Assembly (NCBI RefSeq): GCF_000185725.2
Contig: NZ_KI391953.1
Coordinates: 1,852,750 to 1,916,749, forward strand
Length of the DNA stretch: 64,000 bases
Source of the DNA: Segniliparus rugosus ATCC BAA-974
GTDB lineage: Bacteria; Actinomycetota; Actinomycetes; Mycobacteriales; Mycobacteriaceae
Direction: 5' to 3'
The stretch's first letter is position 1. Each line of letters opens with the position of its first letter. Shown piece by piece: positions 16,595 through 25,542 of this stretch. The notes under the pieces are model-generated. The model saw only the letters and a list, made by a program, of their open reading frames with translations, made no database searches and was not told where the DNA came from. The translations under genes were made by a program, and so were the position numbers.

Positions 16595-17299
16595 GTGGAC
16601 ACAGTGTTCGAGAAGCTCAAAGCACGAGTGGGCGAAATCGACGCGCTCCTCGTTGCGTTGGGCCTCGCCTGGATGGAGGATGTCGAGGACCACGCTCTGT
16701 TCCGAGCTCCACGCACGACGGCTGTGCGCCGCGGCGCTTCCCTCCACGGGTGGGGCCGGCATGGTGAGACCGATGCGTATGTCGATTTCGTGTTCGCCCA
16801 GCCGTCCAAGGTGAGCCTGCCGGAGCTGCGCGCGAAGCAAGAGGCGATCCTCACGTTCTTCGAGGTCGCTCGCGGCGAGTTCGAACGGGCTGGCGGGGTG
16901 GTACGGCTCTTGCTGAGCGACGAACCGGCGGAGAAGTATCCGGCGAGGCTGCTGCTCAAGCAAGGCTTCGGCGTCGATGACTCGACACCGTTCGAGCACT
17001 TCCCTCTTGACGGAGGACCGAAAGAAAGGGGGCGGGCGATGACCGCCGGCTCGTTGTTCGCGTTCGTGCTGTTCATGGGCGCGTGTTTTTTGATCTGGCT
17101 GCTCGTGGCGGGAGCCCGCCACGCGGGGCGCGAGGAGCGGGCGCGCCGTGTAGCCTTCCAGGCCCGTCAGGCCGAGCAAACGGCCGCGTTGGCCGCGGAG
17201 CAGGAGGCGGAGCGCCGCAGGGCCGCCCACGCCGCCGCGTTGCGCGAGGCCGAGGACCGCGCCGCCGAGGCATGGCTCCGCGAACATGGGGAGATCTGA
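16595..17299 (+). CDS. membrane protein with C-terminal coiled coil, candidate transfer/spread protein
   Basis: A 234-residue protein with a GTG start. The N-terminal 145 residues form a soluble domain; a membrane segment (SLFAFVLFMGACFLIWLLVAGA) near residues 150-172 is followed by a charged Ala/Arg/Glu-rich coiled coil. This layout is usual for proteins that recruit partners to the inner membrane. It ends 4 bases before the ATG of the FtsK-like gene, so a role with that translocase is plausible. No sequence family was recognised. Confidence 0.6.
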   Translation: MDTVFEKLKARVGEIDALLVALGLAWMEDVEDHALFRAPRTTAVRRGASLHGWGRHGETDAYVDFVFAQPSKVSLPELRAKQEAILTFFEVARGEFERAGGVVRLLLSDEPAEKYPARLLLKQGFGVDDSTPFEHFPLDGGPKERGRAMTAGSLFAFVLFMGACFLIWLLVAGARHAGREERARRVAFQARQAEQTAALAAEQEAERRRAAHAAALREAEDRAAEAWLREHGEI

Positions 17300-17303
17300 C
17301 CCG

Positions 17304-18662
17304 ATGGCCGAACTTGCCCCAACGCTGCTCCTCGACGGCCCGCGGCCGGGAGACGAAGCGCTCGCCCGCGTGCGTGCCCGTCACACCGCCGCCCGCGGGC
17401 GCGTCCTGCGCGCCGAGGTCGAGACCGCGTACAAGCAGCAGCTCGACCTGCTGCGCGGCGAGGACGCCTTCACCCTCCTCGAGCGCGCGGGCCTGATCGT
17501 CTCGACCACGACGGCCAGGGCGAACCCGGACGGCTCTGAGACTCAGGTGACCGTCGCGCAGGCCCCGCCGGTCGAGTCGATCGCCATGGCCCGAACCGGG
17601 TTGCAGATCCGATTCACGGCGCTCCTCGGACACAGCCGCGCGACGTGGGACAAAGCCCTGCCGATCCTCGCGACCGCCCTGCACAAGCCCGAGGCGACCG
17701 TCGAGCAGCGCCCCGGACAGTTCGTCTTGTGCCTCAACGACCGAGACCCGTTCGACGGTGTCCGCGCGAAGACGCCGCCGCTGTCGACCACGGCATGGCA
17801 CATCGGCGCCGACGAGACCGGCGAACCGGTGCTGCTCTCGGTGAAGAACAAGAGCGGCTGGATCGTCGGCGGCCTCGGCGGAACCGGCAAGACCGCCCTG
17901 ATGACCTCCGTCGTCGTCCCCTGGCTCAAAGCCGGGCTCATGGACCTGCGCGTGGTCGACGGGAAGTTCGGGATGGACTGGGAGCACCTGCGCCCGTATG
18001 CCACCGAGTTCGTCTCCGAGCCCGACATGCAGGCCGTGGTGCGCCTGTTCACCGAAGTGCGCGAGATCGCGGAGTGGCGGGCCAAGCACTTCTACGAGCA
18101 GTACGGCGAGGCGAACTGGTGGAGTCTGCCCGACGCGGTGCGCAGCGAGCATCCGCTCATCGCGGTCCTGTGCGACGAGTTCCAGTCGCTCATGGCGCCC
18201 ACGAAGACCGGCGACGCTGCGGCGGACAAGAAGCTCGCAGCCATCGCCAGCGCCGTCCAGTCGTTGGTCTACTTCTTCGTGACCCGATGCCGCTCGCTCG
18301 GCGTGTTGTGGATCGGCATGAGCCAACGCCCGGACGCCGACGCGGTGCCCACCGGCATCCGCGATAACGCGCAGCTGCGCACCTGCCTGCGAGTCACGAA
18401 ACGCTCCGCAGCCACCATGGCCCTCGGTGACACATGGGACCCAGACGAGACCGGCCCCGCCCTCGACCCCGTCCGCCTGCCCGCCGACAAACCAGGCCGC
18501 ATGATCCTCATGGACGATCAGGGCAAGTTCCGCCAAGTCCAAGGTGTCTACCTCCCCGCCGACCAGGTGCGCGTCGAACTCGCAGACGTGACACCACGGC
18601 GAGCCCCCGGAGGCCACTACGCCGCAGAGCACGACGAGGACAAGGGCGAGGGCGACGAATGA
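17304..18662 (+). CDS. FtsK/SpoIIIE-type DNA translocase (AICE Tra protein)
   Basis: A 452-residue ATPase with Walker A GGLGGTGKT (residues 189-197), Walker B LIAVLCDE (285-292), and SQRPDADAVPTGIRDNA, the sensor-like segment of FtsK/TraB translocases. AICEs and Streptomyces plasmids move double-stranded DNA between cells with a single protein of this class. No multi-pass N-terminal membrane region is present, so membrane attachment may come from the small membrane proteins just upstream. The ATG at 17304 is preferred; an in-frame ATG at 17286 would overlap the upstream gene. Confidence 0.92.
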   Translation: MAELAPTLLLDGPRPGDEALARVRARHTAARGRVLRAEVETAYKQQLDLLRGEDAFTLLERAGLIVSTTTARANPDGSETQVTVAQAPPVESIAMARTGLQIRFTALLGHSRATWDKALPILATALHKPEATVEQRPGQFVLCLNDRDPFDGVRAKTPPLSTTAWHIGADETGEPVLLSVKNKSGWIVGGLGGTGKTALMTSVVVPWLKAGLMDLRVVDGKFGMDWEHLRPYATEFVSEPDMQAVVRLFTEVREIAEWRAKHFYEQYGEANWWSLPDAVRSEHPLIAVLCDEFQSLMAPTKTGDAAADKKLAAIASAVQSLVYFFVTRCRSLGVLWIGMSQRPDADAVPTGIRDNAQLRTCLRVTKRSAATMALGDTWDPDETGPALDPVRLPADKPGRMILMDDQGKFRQVQGVYLPADQVRVELADVTPRRAPGGHYAAEHDEDKGEGDE

Positions 18663-19300
18663 CCGCCGCCCTCCCGCTCGCATACGCCACGGCGGACCGA
18701 CCCCTCCGAGCACCCGTGGTCGGAATCGACCTATCTCTCGCGAGCACGGGTGTCGCGCTGCTCGGGGCCGACCCTACGCAGCCGCCGTTCGTGACGACCG
18801 TGGGGAGCAAAGCCTGTCCCGACCGGCTCGACGCGCACCTCGCGCGGCATCGCTCGCTCGTGGACCGGATCGCGACGGCGGTCTTCGACCGCTGCAAGAG
18901 CGTCGCGCCGGACGGCGTGGCCCTGGTCGTCCTGGAGGGCCCTTCCTACGCCTCGAAGGCCGACACGTCGAGCTGGAGGCGCGCGCACATCTGGTGGGAG
19001 CTTGCCGGCAGGTTCCACGATCTTGGCGTGCCGATCGCAGTCTGCCCACCAAGCGTCCTCAAGAAGTTCGTGACGGGCAAGGGCACGGCGAAGAAGCTCG
19101 AGGTCGCCCTTGCCGTCCAACGCGCGTGGCCCGAACTGGCGATCAGCCTGGACGACGAGGCCGACGCCATCGGGCTCGCCGCGCTCGGGGCCGTCGCCCT
19201 GGGGCGGGAAACAGCGCTGAGGGCCACGCAAGCGCGTCGGGACTGCCTCGCCGGAGTCCAGTGGCCGGACGCGGAGCGCGGGGCTCCTGTGCCGTTCTGA
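18659..19300 (+). CDS. RuvC-like Holliday junction nuclease of the element
   Basis: A 213-residue RNase H-fold nuclease. Acidic catalytic residues appear in order: Asp24 (VVGIDLSLASTG), Glu93 (LVVLEGPSY) and the pair in LDDEADAIGLAALG (Asp166, Asp169). This is the divergent RuvC-like family of phages and actinobacterial elements, distinct from the chromosomal ruvC at 59096. It overlaps the translocase gene by 4 bases. It probably resolves recombination or replication intermediates of the element. Confidence 0.8.
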   Translation: MTAALPLAYATADRPLRAPVVGIDLSLASTGVALLGADPTQPPFVTTVGSKACPDRLDAHLARHRSLVDRIATAVFDRCKSVAPDGVALVVLEGPSYASKADTSSWRRAHIWWELAGRFHDLGVPIAVCPPSVLKKFVTGKGTAKKLEVALAVQRAWPELAISLDDEADAIGLAALGAVALGRETALRATQARRDCLAGVQWPDAERGAPVPF

Positions 19301-19369
19301 GCATCAGATTCCGGGTATGCCCGCGCTGTCTTCGTTTGCTGCTACCACAGCTTTTGCTAAGGTGCGCCC

Positions 19370-20287
19370 ATGCCGATGTTGCCCGCGCGAGCACGGGGCG
19401 GGCGCGACACGTTGGTCGCGGCTGCGGTCGTCACGTCGCTGTGGGCGACGCTGCCGATTTTGTTCGCTGCAGTGCTCATCGCCCGTATCGCGGCGTTCTT
19501 CGGGGAAGCGTTCGCGATCCTCCCCGAGGTGTGGCGCGAAGAGCGCGACGAGTTTCTGTGGCGCTGCTGGTTGAGCGTGAAGATGCTCGGTTTCTCCGTC
19601 CTCGTCTTGCTCGCCCTGGCGCTCGCGGCCTCGCCGCTCGCCCTCCTGTTCATCCCGAGCGGTGGGCAGCAGTCCGACGTGGGGGGATCGGCAACGACCG
19701 TTTCGGACCGAGTGTTCTACGGCCTGTGGGGGACGACCCTGGCGTTGGCCGTGCTGCACCAGCTGCCGAAGTGGTTCGCAGCGTACCTCGTGCTGACAGG
19801 TGCAAACCGGATCGAGCCGAAGACCTCGCTGTTCAAAGAGCACTACGGCAAGGTCGGATCGCCCTTCAAATGGGGCGCGGTGACGTTGTTCGGGTACTTC
19901 TTCAAACACATCAGCGACGGCCTCGCCGCCGAGTTCCACAAGGACCGCGGCAAATTCGTCCACGACGCGGCGGCGACGGCCGTGTTCTTCGTGCTCCTCG
20001 CCGCCTTCTACCGGCTGATGAGGGCCGCATCAGGCGCGAAACGCGACGTTCGGGAGCTCGGCGAGATACAGAGGCTCGACGCGTTGGAGAAAAGCCTGCA
20101 ACGGCTGCGGAAACGATTCGACAAGCCGGTCCTGCGGCGCATCTGGTTCTCCGAACGGACCAGGAAGTTCTTCGAGAAGAAAGCCGAGTCGTTCGCCGCG
20201 GACGACGTCTCCACCGCGACGCACATCTTCCTGCTTATTCTCACGTTGACCGGCTTGTTCATCATCGCTAGCGCGAACATCCATTGA
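19370..20287 (+). CDS. multi-pass membrane protein, unknown
   Basis: A 305-residue membrane protein with hydrophobic segments near residues 15-42, 70-95, 120-140, 205-222 and 285-302. Between the last two lies a charged, coiled-coil-like cytoplasmic stretch (DVRELGEIQRLDALEKSLQR). No family is recognised. It is the last gene of the plus-strand block, 69 bp after the nuclease gene, and converges on the cargo array. A membrane role in transfer or entry exclusion is possible. Confidence 0.65.
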   Translation: MPMLPARARGGRDTLVAAAVVTSLWATLPILFAAVLIARIAAFFGEAFAILPEVWREERDEFLWRCWLSVKMLGFSVLVLLALALAASPLALLFIPSGGQQSDVGGSATTVSDRVFYGLWGTTLALAVLHQLPKWFAAYLVLTGANRIEPKTSLFKEHYGKVGSPFKWGAVTLFGYFFKHISDGLAAEFHKDRGKFVHDAAATAVFFVLLAAFYRLMRAASGAKRDVRELGEIQRLDALEKSLQRLRKRFDKPVLRRIWFSERTRKFFEKKAESFAADDVSTATHIFLLILTLTGLFIIASANIH

Positions 20288-20345
20288 GGCGACCGCGACA
20301 CCTCGCCATCGCCGCCCGAACGTTGGCGGCACAAGTCTTCCGTGG

Positions 20346-21083
20346 TCAGAACTCTAGCGTGGTCTTGCCCTCGTGTCTCACGAGGCCACTGAACTTGTTC
20401 CAGCTCCGACTGTGGAACCCGACGCGTTGCCCACTCCACTCGACAAGCTGCTGGTCAACCTCCATCAGGCGTTTCGCGACCCGCTGATAGCACTCCTCGT
20501 CCAGCGCCGCCTCCGCCCCCGGATCGGGGAGGATGTTCCACCAATGGACCTTGCGGTCCTTAATCCTCGCCGTCGCCCGTTTCCAGTTCAGGTACAGCTT
20601 GGTCTCCTGGTAGAACAGGCTCCATTCGCCCGCGAGCCTCATGCAACGATGCTCCAGCTCCAACTCGGGCGACGAACCCATGTCCTCGCGGTAGATCTGG
20701 CCCAGGACGCGCAGCGCCACCGAGCACGCCCACGGCCCGACGATCCAATGCCGCTTGAGTAAAGCCCAGCTCCACGGCGGGGACTTGTGCCCAGGGAAAT
20801 CGTCGTACTGATTGTGTCCTGGCACATCGAGATCGTCCACGCCGTCGAGGTGGTCTTCGCGCACTTGGATCAAACCCTGGACGTGCGGCAACAGCGTCTC
20901 GGGGTCGCAGAACAGGTTCGGGCGCTCCTCTGCGTCAGCGCCGACGATCGAGAACAGCGTGCCAAGCTCGTACCAGCCCTCCCCGTCCTCCCAGCCCTTG
21001 ACCTCGAACTCGACCCCAGGCCAATGCTCGGCGGCGTACGCCGCAAGGTCGACGCCGCCCGCAGGCCAGCTCTCATGCGCCAC
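20346..21083 (-). CDS. hypothetical protein, 245 residues
   Basis: A Trp-rich, acidic soluble protein with no recognised family. Notable parts are VEFEVKGWEDGEGWYELGTL near the N-terminus and KDRKVHWWNILPDPGAE in the second half. No signal peptide. It is the last gene of the minus-strand cargo array and overlaps the upstream 109-residue gene by 11 bases. Confidence 0.6.
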   Translation of the reverse strand: MAHESWPAGGVDLAAYAAEHWPGVEFEVKGWEDGEGWYELGTLFSIVGADAEERPNLFCDPETLLPHVQGLIQVREDHLDGVDDLDVPGHNQYDDFPGHKSPPWSWALLKRHWIVGPWACSVALRVLGQIYREDMGSSPELELEHRCMRLAGEWSLFYQETKLYLNWKRATARIKDRKVHWWNILPDPGAEAALDEECYQRVAKRLMEVDQQLVEWSGQRVGFHSRSWNKFSGLVRHEGKTTLEF

Positions 21084-21402
21084 GACCGTCGTCCTGCCCG
21101 CGCAGCCAGCCCTCGACGTCCCGCACGAGGCCCTCGCTCGTGAGGTCGGCTATTTGGTCTCGCCACGCAATCGCTTGGTCGTGCGCGGCGAGGGAGAACA
21201 GGAACTCCTCGGCAGCCGCCACGGCGGTTCGGCCCGAGCCGACGATCTCCTCGTTGCCCCACTGAGCCTTGAACCCGTAAACGTCGTGCTCCTCGCTGTA
21301 GCGCCCGCCCACGTACTCGGCCCCGTAGCGCTCGCAGGCACGTTGCACGATCTGCGCCACAGCTCTCGGGTCGAGTTGTTTTTCGCCTTCCGGGGATGTC
21401 AT
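21073..21402 (-). CDS. hypothetical protein, 109 residues
   Basis: A small soluble protein beginning MTSPEGEKQLDPRAVAQIVQ with a GGRYSEEHDVYGFKAQWGNE core and a GRTAVAAAEEFLFSLAAHD helix. No family is recognised. It overlaps the next gene, which suggests that the two products act together. It follows the lipoprotein gene at 21491-22177 after an 88-bp gap. Confidence 0.6.
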   Translation of the reverse strand: MTSPEGEKQLDPRAVAQIVQRACERYGAEYVGGRYSEEHDVYGFKAQWGNEEIVGSGRTAVAAAEEFLFSLAAHDQAIAWRDQIADLTSEGLVRDVEGWLRGQDDGRGA

Positions 21403-21490
21403 GTTGCGATCCTTTTTCCTTCGCGTGCTGCTGGCCGGTCGGAGGAACCCCGACGACAGGGCATCCGCAAGCCCGCTCCGGCGCGACCTG

Positions 21491-22177
21491 TCAAGATCCG
21501 GCGGGACGGTCCCGCCACCGGGCGATCATCTTCGGCCCCTGTTCAGTGACGAGCCACCACTCCACCGCAGCCGGGGGACGCCCGCCCTGCGCCTGGTCGC
21601 ACTGCACCCCGTAGACATTGCCGCCGAACCTCGTGTCGAACGTGGGCGACGCGTGCTCCGACTCCTGCGCCTCCATCACGTCCTCTATCTTGTCCGGCAC
21701 CCCCTTGCCGGGAGTTCCCGCAACATGACGAGAGTTATTTGGAGCGTCCACCACCGGGGCGCCGTCGTACCGGGACACCATCGCGAACGCGTGGTCCAAG
21801 TGCCAAAGCCCCCAGCGCGCGTTCTCCGCGCGCACACGCAAATGCGCCGGAGCAGACCAAACCTCCCCGCACGCGCCGCCCTCGCCCAGGTCCACACCCT
21901 GCGGCAGGCCCGTGGCCCGCCTTGGGGCATCCATGCTCACCGTCATGGTCAGGCCCTCGCCTGAGAACGCCATGGCCTCCCCGTACGCCAGCTCGCGCAC
22001 AGGGCTCGCCAACGTCTCGAACGTCGCGGTGAACAACGGCTCAGGGGGCAGAACCGACGCCACAGCCGACACGCTCGACGCTCCGCCCGCAGCGGGCTTG
22101 CTCCGCACAGGAGTGGAGCAAGCAGCCAACAACGACACCAGGAGAATCGCGATAGCCCGACGGGAACAGCGTGCCAT
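21491..22177 (-). CDS. lipoprotein with DUF4352-like beta domain
   Basis: A 228-residue lipoprotein: signal segment AIAILLVSLLAAC with the lipobox Cys near residue 20. The mature part includes AYGEAMAFSGEGLTMTVSMD, which aligns with the FGQPASFAKGGVTITV stretch of the lipoprotein at 27243-27956, and fits the immunoglobulin-like DUF4352 pattern. Its ATG overlaps the stop of the upstream lipoprotein by one base (TGATG). Function is unknown; it is exported and anchored to the membrane. Confidence 0.7.
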   Translation of the reverse strand: MARCSRRAIAILLVSLLAACSTPVRSKPAAGGASSVSAVASVLPPEPLFTATFETLASPVRELAYGEAMAFSGEGLTMTVSMDAPRRATGLPQGVDLGEGGACGEVWSAPAHLRVRAENARWGLWHLDHAFAMVSRYDGAPVVDAPNNSRHVAGTPGKGVPDKIEDVMEAQESEHASPTFDTRFGGNVYGVQCDQAQGGRPPAAVEWWLVTEQGPKMIARWRDRPAGS

Positions 22178-23145
22178 CACGCACCACCCGCCGCAGGCCA
22201 GCCGGGAACAGGTGCGGGCAGCGGATCGGGGAACGGGTACGGGCCGTCGTGCTCGCTGACGAGCCACCGCACTCGCACGTCGCGGGGGTCGGGGGCCTTC
22301 GCCATGCACTCCTCATGAGCGCGCCGCCAGTCCTCTTTGCCCCAGGACCCGTCCGACCAGGCGGACGAGTACTCCGGGGACCAGGAGCCTGCGAGGTCGC
22401 GCCTATACGTGGGGCTGAAGCCTATACGTCCTGTCACCGTCCAATCGGCGAACACATCGCCCTGCGGAGCGGGCAGGGGACCTTCTTGCGCGGACTGCTT
22501 CGAGGCGCTCGGCGGACTCGCCTGCCCTGCTTTGACGCTGATCCGGTACACGCCTCCCCAGCCCGCGTCGGGCGGCGCCTGTTCGGGGCTGTCCTCGACT
22601 CCTGGGTTCGACGGGTTCCACCACTTTCGCTGCGACCATTTCCCGTCCGGCTGTTTGTAGAGGAGGGAGTATCCGCCGAAGCAGACGACAGCGGCCCAAC
22701 CGCCGTCTTCGGTCGGCGCGAGGGTGAGGACGTGCTCGAATCCCACCCCGCCGTGCGCCGTCTCAAACTCCTCTTTCTCCTCCTTGCTCGCGGAGTCGAG
22801 GTTCCTCGGGATATGGGGCCGCAGGTCTAGCCACTCCGTGGGATCGCCCTCGTGCCATCCTTTTAAGGGCACTGCCCGGTCGAACCCCAGATACGCCCCT
22901 TGCTCCCTCCCGCTCCAGACGCGGAGCAGAACGGACTCCTCGTAGGCGCGGATCGGGACCATCGGGCCGTTCACGAGGTCGACTCCGGGCTCGGCCGTCC
23001 AGACGAAACGAAGGTCTTTGAACTGCTCGGGGAGACGGTAGAGCCCGTCGCCAGCAGGAGCGGGGGGCCTCGGCGCGGACGGGCCGGTCGCGCATCCGGC
23101 GAGCAGGGCGAGGCTCGCGGCCAAAGCCGATAGGGCGCGGATCAT
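22177..23145 (-). CDS. lipoprotein downstream of the TPR-region protein
   Basis: A 322-residue lipoprotein with LAASLALLAGC as its lipobox (Cys near residue 18). The mature part is Trp-rich with no recognised catalytic motif; a segment FADWTVTGRIGFSPTYRRDL occurs late. The start overlaps the stop of the 798-residue WXG/TPR-region protein by 3 bases, so the two are translated together. A partner or surface-receptor role for that protein is the simplest reading, not shown by sequence. Confidence 0.7.
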   Translation of the reverse strand: MIRALSALAASLALLAGCATGPSAPRPPAPAGDGLYRLPEQFKDLRFVWTAEPGVDLVNGPMVPIRAYEESVLLRVWSGREQGAYLGFDRAVPLKGWHEGDPTEWLDLRPHIPRNLDSASKEEKEEFETAHGGVGFEHVLTLAPTEDGGWAAVVCFGGYSLLYKQPDGKWSQRKWWNPSNPGVEDSPEQAPPDAGWGGVYRISVKAGQASPPSASKQSAQEGPLPAPQGDVFADWTVTGRIGFSPTYRRDLAGSWSPEYSSAWSDGSWGKEDWRRAHEECMAKAPDPRDVRVRWLVSEHDGPYPFPDPLPAPVPGWPAAGGA

Positions 23146-25538
23146 TTCCCAGGTTTCTCTTCCGGTTTGCCGTTGTTGTCCGCCGTGGTGTTGTACGTGC
23201 CTTGGGTGAGGTCCGTCAGGTCGGAGTATCCCGGAGCCACCTTGTTCAGCAGCTCGTTCAGCGCGATCTTGTAGGCGGCGCGCGGATCGGTGGTGGCGCG
23301 CGGTTCGGAGGCGCTGCCGGTGTTTTGCCAGACCTGCGTCTTCCATTCCTCCTCCGAGAGGATGTGCCCGTCGGGGGACACGAGCGGATTGCCCTGCGCG
23401 AGCTCGGGGTGTCCGGCGAGGAGCGCTTGCGCGACCATGCCTTTGAAGACGACGGGGTTCTCGTGCGGCGCGCTGCCGGGGGTGTGCGCTCCTGGGGAGT
23501 CGCCGAGGAACCACGCTTTCATCGGGGAGTTCGCCGCGTCGAGGGCGACTCCGAGGGCGGTCCCGATCCCCGGCACGGCTTTCGCCCCGGTGCCGACGAA
23601 CGCCTTGAGCGAGTCCCATGCGGCGTTCTTGGTCGCGAACTCGTGTTTGCTCGCCTCGTCCGCGTCTTTGTAGTGGGCCTCCATGCCGTCGTAGAGGCCC
23701 CGGTCGGAGAGCGCCCTGGTGCGCTCGGCCGCCTCCAAAAAGTCCTTCGCCGTCTCACGGTCGCCGTTGTGCTGGGCGTCGGCCATCTTGTCGAGCAGCT
23801 TCAGCTCTTCTTGGTTCGCCGCCTCTTTGAGCATCGTCGCCGCGGTGTCGTCGGTGGACAAGGTGGCGAGCACTTGCTTCGCGTTGGTGGACAGCCCTTT
23901 CTCGAAAGCGTCGGGGGTGTCGAACGGCGTCTTCCCGAACGTGTCGCCGTGCGTGGCGAGCGGGGAGCCGGTCATGTCAGCGAAATAGGGTTTCAGGCCG
24001 TGCGCGACGCTTTGGGCGAGGTCGGGGTTCGTCTCCCCGAACGTGTGCCCGCCCCAACTGTTCAGCTCGCCGTGGGCGGCGAAGTAGTCGGCGACAGTCC
24101 GCTCGCTCTCACCAGCGAGCTGTCCCTGATGCCCGCCCGCGTTCGCGCCCTCGCTCTGGTCGAGCAGTTCCCCGGCGGCGAATCCGCCGTCGGACCATTT
24201 GTAGTGCGTGAGGTCGGAGAGGAACGCCTGCCCGTCCGTGCCCTGCAACTGGTCGTGTACGACCTCGTGGTCCGGGGCGACGGTCCGCAACAGGTTTTGC
24301 ACGACCTGGTCGGACTGCTCTTTGCCCATGACCATCGCGGGCTCCCCGAACATGTCTTTCGGCGGATTGGCCGCGACGTGCTGGATTTCTTTCGCGCGGC
24401 TCGCGAGCGCTCCGTCCAGAGAGGAGTTCTGCCGCACCTGGTTGTCGCTCTGCTGGAGGATCGAGCTGAGGTCGTTGAGGTCTTGGCCGTGCTCCACGCT
24501 CAACTGGACCTCGGGCACGCGGTTGTTGCCGCCGACCTGCTCCCAATGCGCCCCGGCCTGGGTGACGGCCTCGCGCACCTTGCTCGGCAATTGGTCGACG
24601 CCGCCCTTGGTGCGCTCGTAGGCGGCAGGTTTGCCGTCCGGGCCGAGCTTGGGAAGAGTGGACGTGACATGCTCGCTGCCCGCGAGCTCCAAGGCGTTGC
24701 CCAGCTCGGGTCCGATGCCGAGCTTGTCGGCGAGGGCTTTGATCTCGCCGGGGGTCTTCCCGTCGAGCGCGCGGCTGAGGTCGCGCAGGTATTGCATCTG
24801 CTGCGGCGGCAGGTCCGCGTCGCCGCCGTTCGCGAGGGCCTGCTGCTGTTCTTTCGTGAGACTTGTGGCCGCGCGCAGCCGTTCGCGCTGCTCAGGGGTG
24901 AGCGGTTTGCCGTCCTTGACGTCTTGCGCGTCCTGCGCCGCCTGGGCCTGGTTGAGGGCTGCGAGGACAGGGGCCTGGTCGAGGGCGAGCTGTATCCCCT
25001 CGGACATAGCTTTCGAGCATGTGGCGAGGGCGTCTTCGCAGTTCCTCGCGGCCTCCTGGAGCCTGGCCTCGATCCTCGCGCGGGCGTTCACCCGCTCGGC
25101 GACGCGTTGCGCGACGTCGCTGTACCCGAGCTTCTCCCAGTTCTGGCGGTACGCCTCCAGATTCGGGTCCGAGACGGTCAGGTCCTCGTTCACCACCATG
25201 GGGAAGAGCTTGCGGCCCTCTGCCTGAGTGACGCACTCCTCGGCGATCCGCAGCGGCTCGACCATCGCGTCCGCTCCGACGAGCTGCGCCTTGCCGATGT
25301 CTTGGAACTTTGATCCGATGGCGCGGGCGTGCCCCGCGAGCTGGTCCGCGCGGTTGCCCGCGGCGGTTTGGGCTTTTCCGTGCCACCCGTCCACATCTGC
25401 GGAGCGCAGAATGAAGTCGGCCAACCGGTCGGCCAAGTCCGTCCCCTTGTCCACGTACACCTGACCCGCCTTGCGCATCGCGTCCAGCTTCGAGAGGTCC
25501 GAGTAGGTCGCGACCAGCAGCGTCTTCGTCACTGCCAC
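23142..25538 (-). CDS. large ESX-substrate-like protein with N-terminal WXG domain and TPR repeat region
   Basis: A 798-residue protein. Residues about 1-110 form a WXG-type helical hairpin with the turn VDGWHGKAQTAA. A helical middle (residues about 170-290) is followed by a long region matching the mycobacterial TPR-repeat-region family, including DQVVQNLLRTVAPDHEVVHD, FLSDLTHYKWSDGGFAAGEL and VAHGLKPYFADMTGSP. Such proteins are encoded next to EspC-like partners and are thought to be type VII secretion clients. I chose the GTG at 25538, 5 bases after the EspC-like gene; another GTG is two codons later. No ESX machinery gene is nearby. The effector activity, if any, is unknown. Confidence 0.85.
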   Translation of the reverse strand: MAVTKTLLVATYSDLSKLDAMRKAGQVYVDKGTDLADRLADFILRSADVDGWHGKAQTAAGNRADQLAGHARAIGSKFQDIGKAQLVGADAMVEPLRIAEECVTQAEGRKLFPMVVNEDLTVSDPNLEAYRQNWEKLGYSDVAQRVAERVNARARIEARLQEAARNCEDALATCSKAMSEGIQLALDQAPVLAALNQAQAAQDAQDVKDGKPLTPEQRERLRAATSLTKEQQQALANGGDADLPPQQMQYLRDLSRALDGKTPGEIKALADKLGIGPELGNALELAGSEHVTSTLPKLGPDGKPAAYERTKGGVDQLPSKVREAVTQAGAHWEQVGGNNRVPEVQLSVEHGQDLNDLSSILQQSDNQVRQNSSLDGALASRAKEIQHVAANPPKDMFGEPAMVMGKEQSDQVVQNLLRTVAPDHEVVHDQLQGTDGQAFLSDLTHYKWSDGGFAAGELLDQSEGANAGGHQGQLAGESERTVADYFAAHGELNSWGGHTFGETNPDLAQSVAHGLKPYFADMTGSPLATHGDTFGKTPFDTPDAFEKGLSTNAKQVLATLSTDDTAATMLKEAANQEELKLLDKMADAQHNGDRETAKDFLEAAERTRALSDRGLYDGMEAHYKDADEASKHEFATKNAAWDSLKAFVGTGAKAVPGIGTALGVALDAANSPMKAWFLGDSPGAHTPGSAPHENPVVFKGMVAQALLAGHPELAQGNPLVSPDGHILSEEEWKTQVWQNTGSASEPRATTDPRAAYKIALNELLNKVAPGYSDLTDLTQGTYNTTADNNGKPEEKPGK

Positions 25539-25542
25539 GATC

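Noticed and set aside
23202..25313. 703-codon plus-strand frame opposite the TPR-region gene
   Set aside because: The minus strand encodes a recognisable WXG/TPR-region protein coupled to both neighbours; the plus-strand product is only Arg/Leu/Val/Gly-rich shadow sequence.
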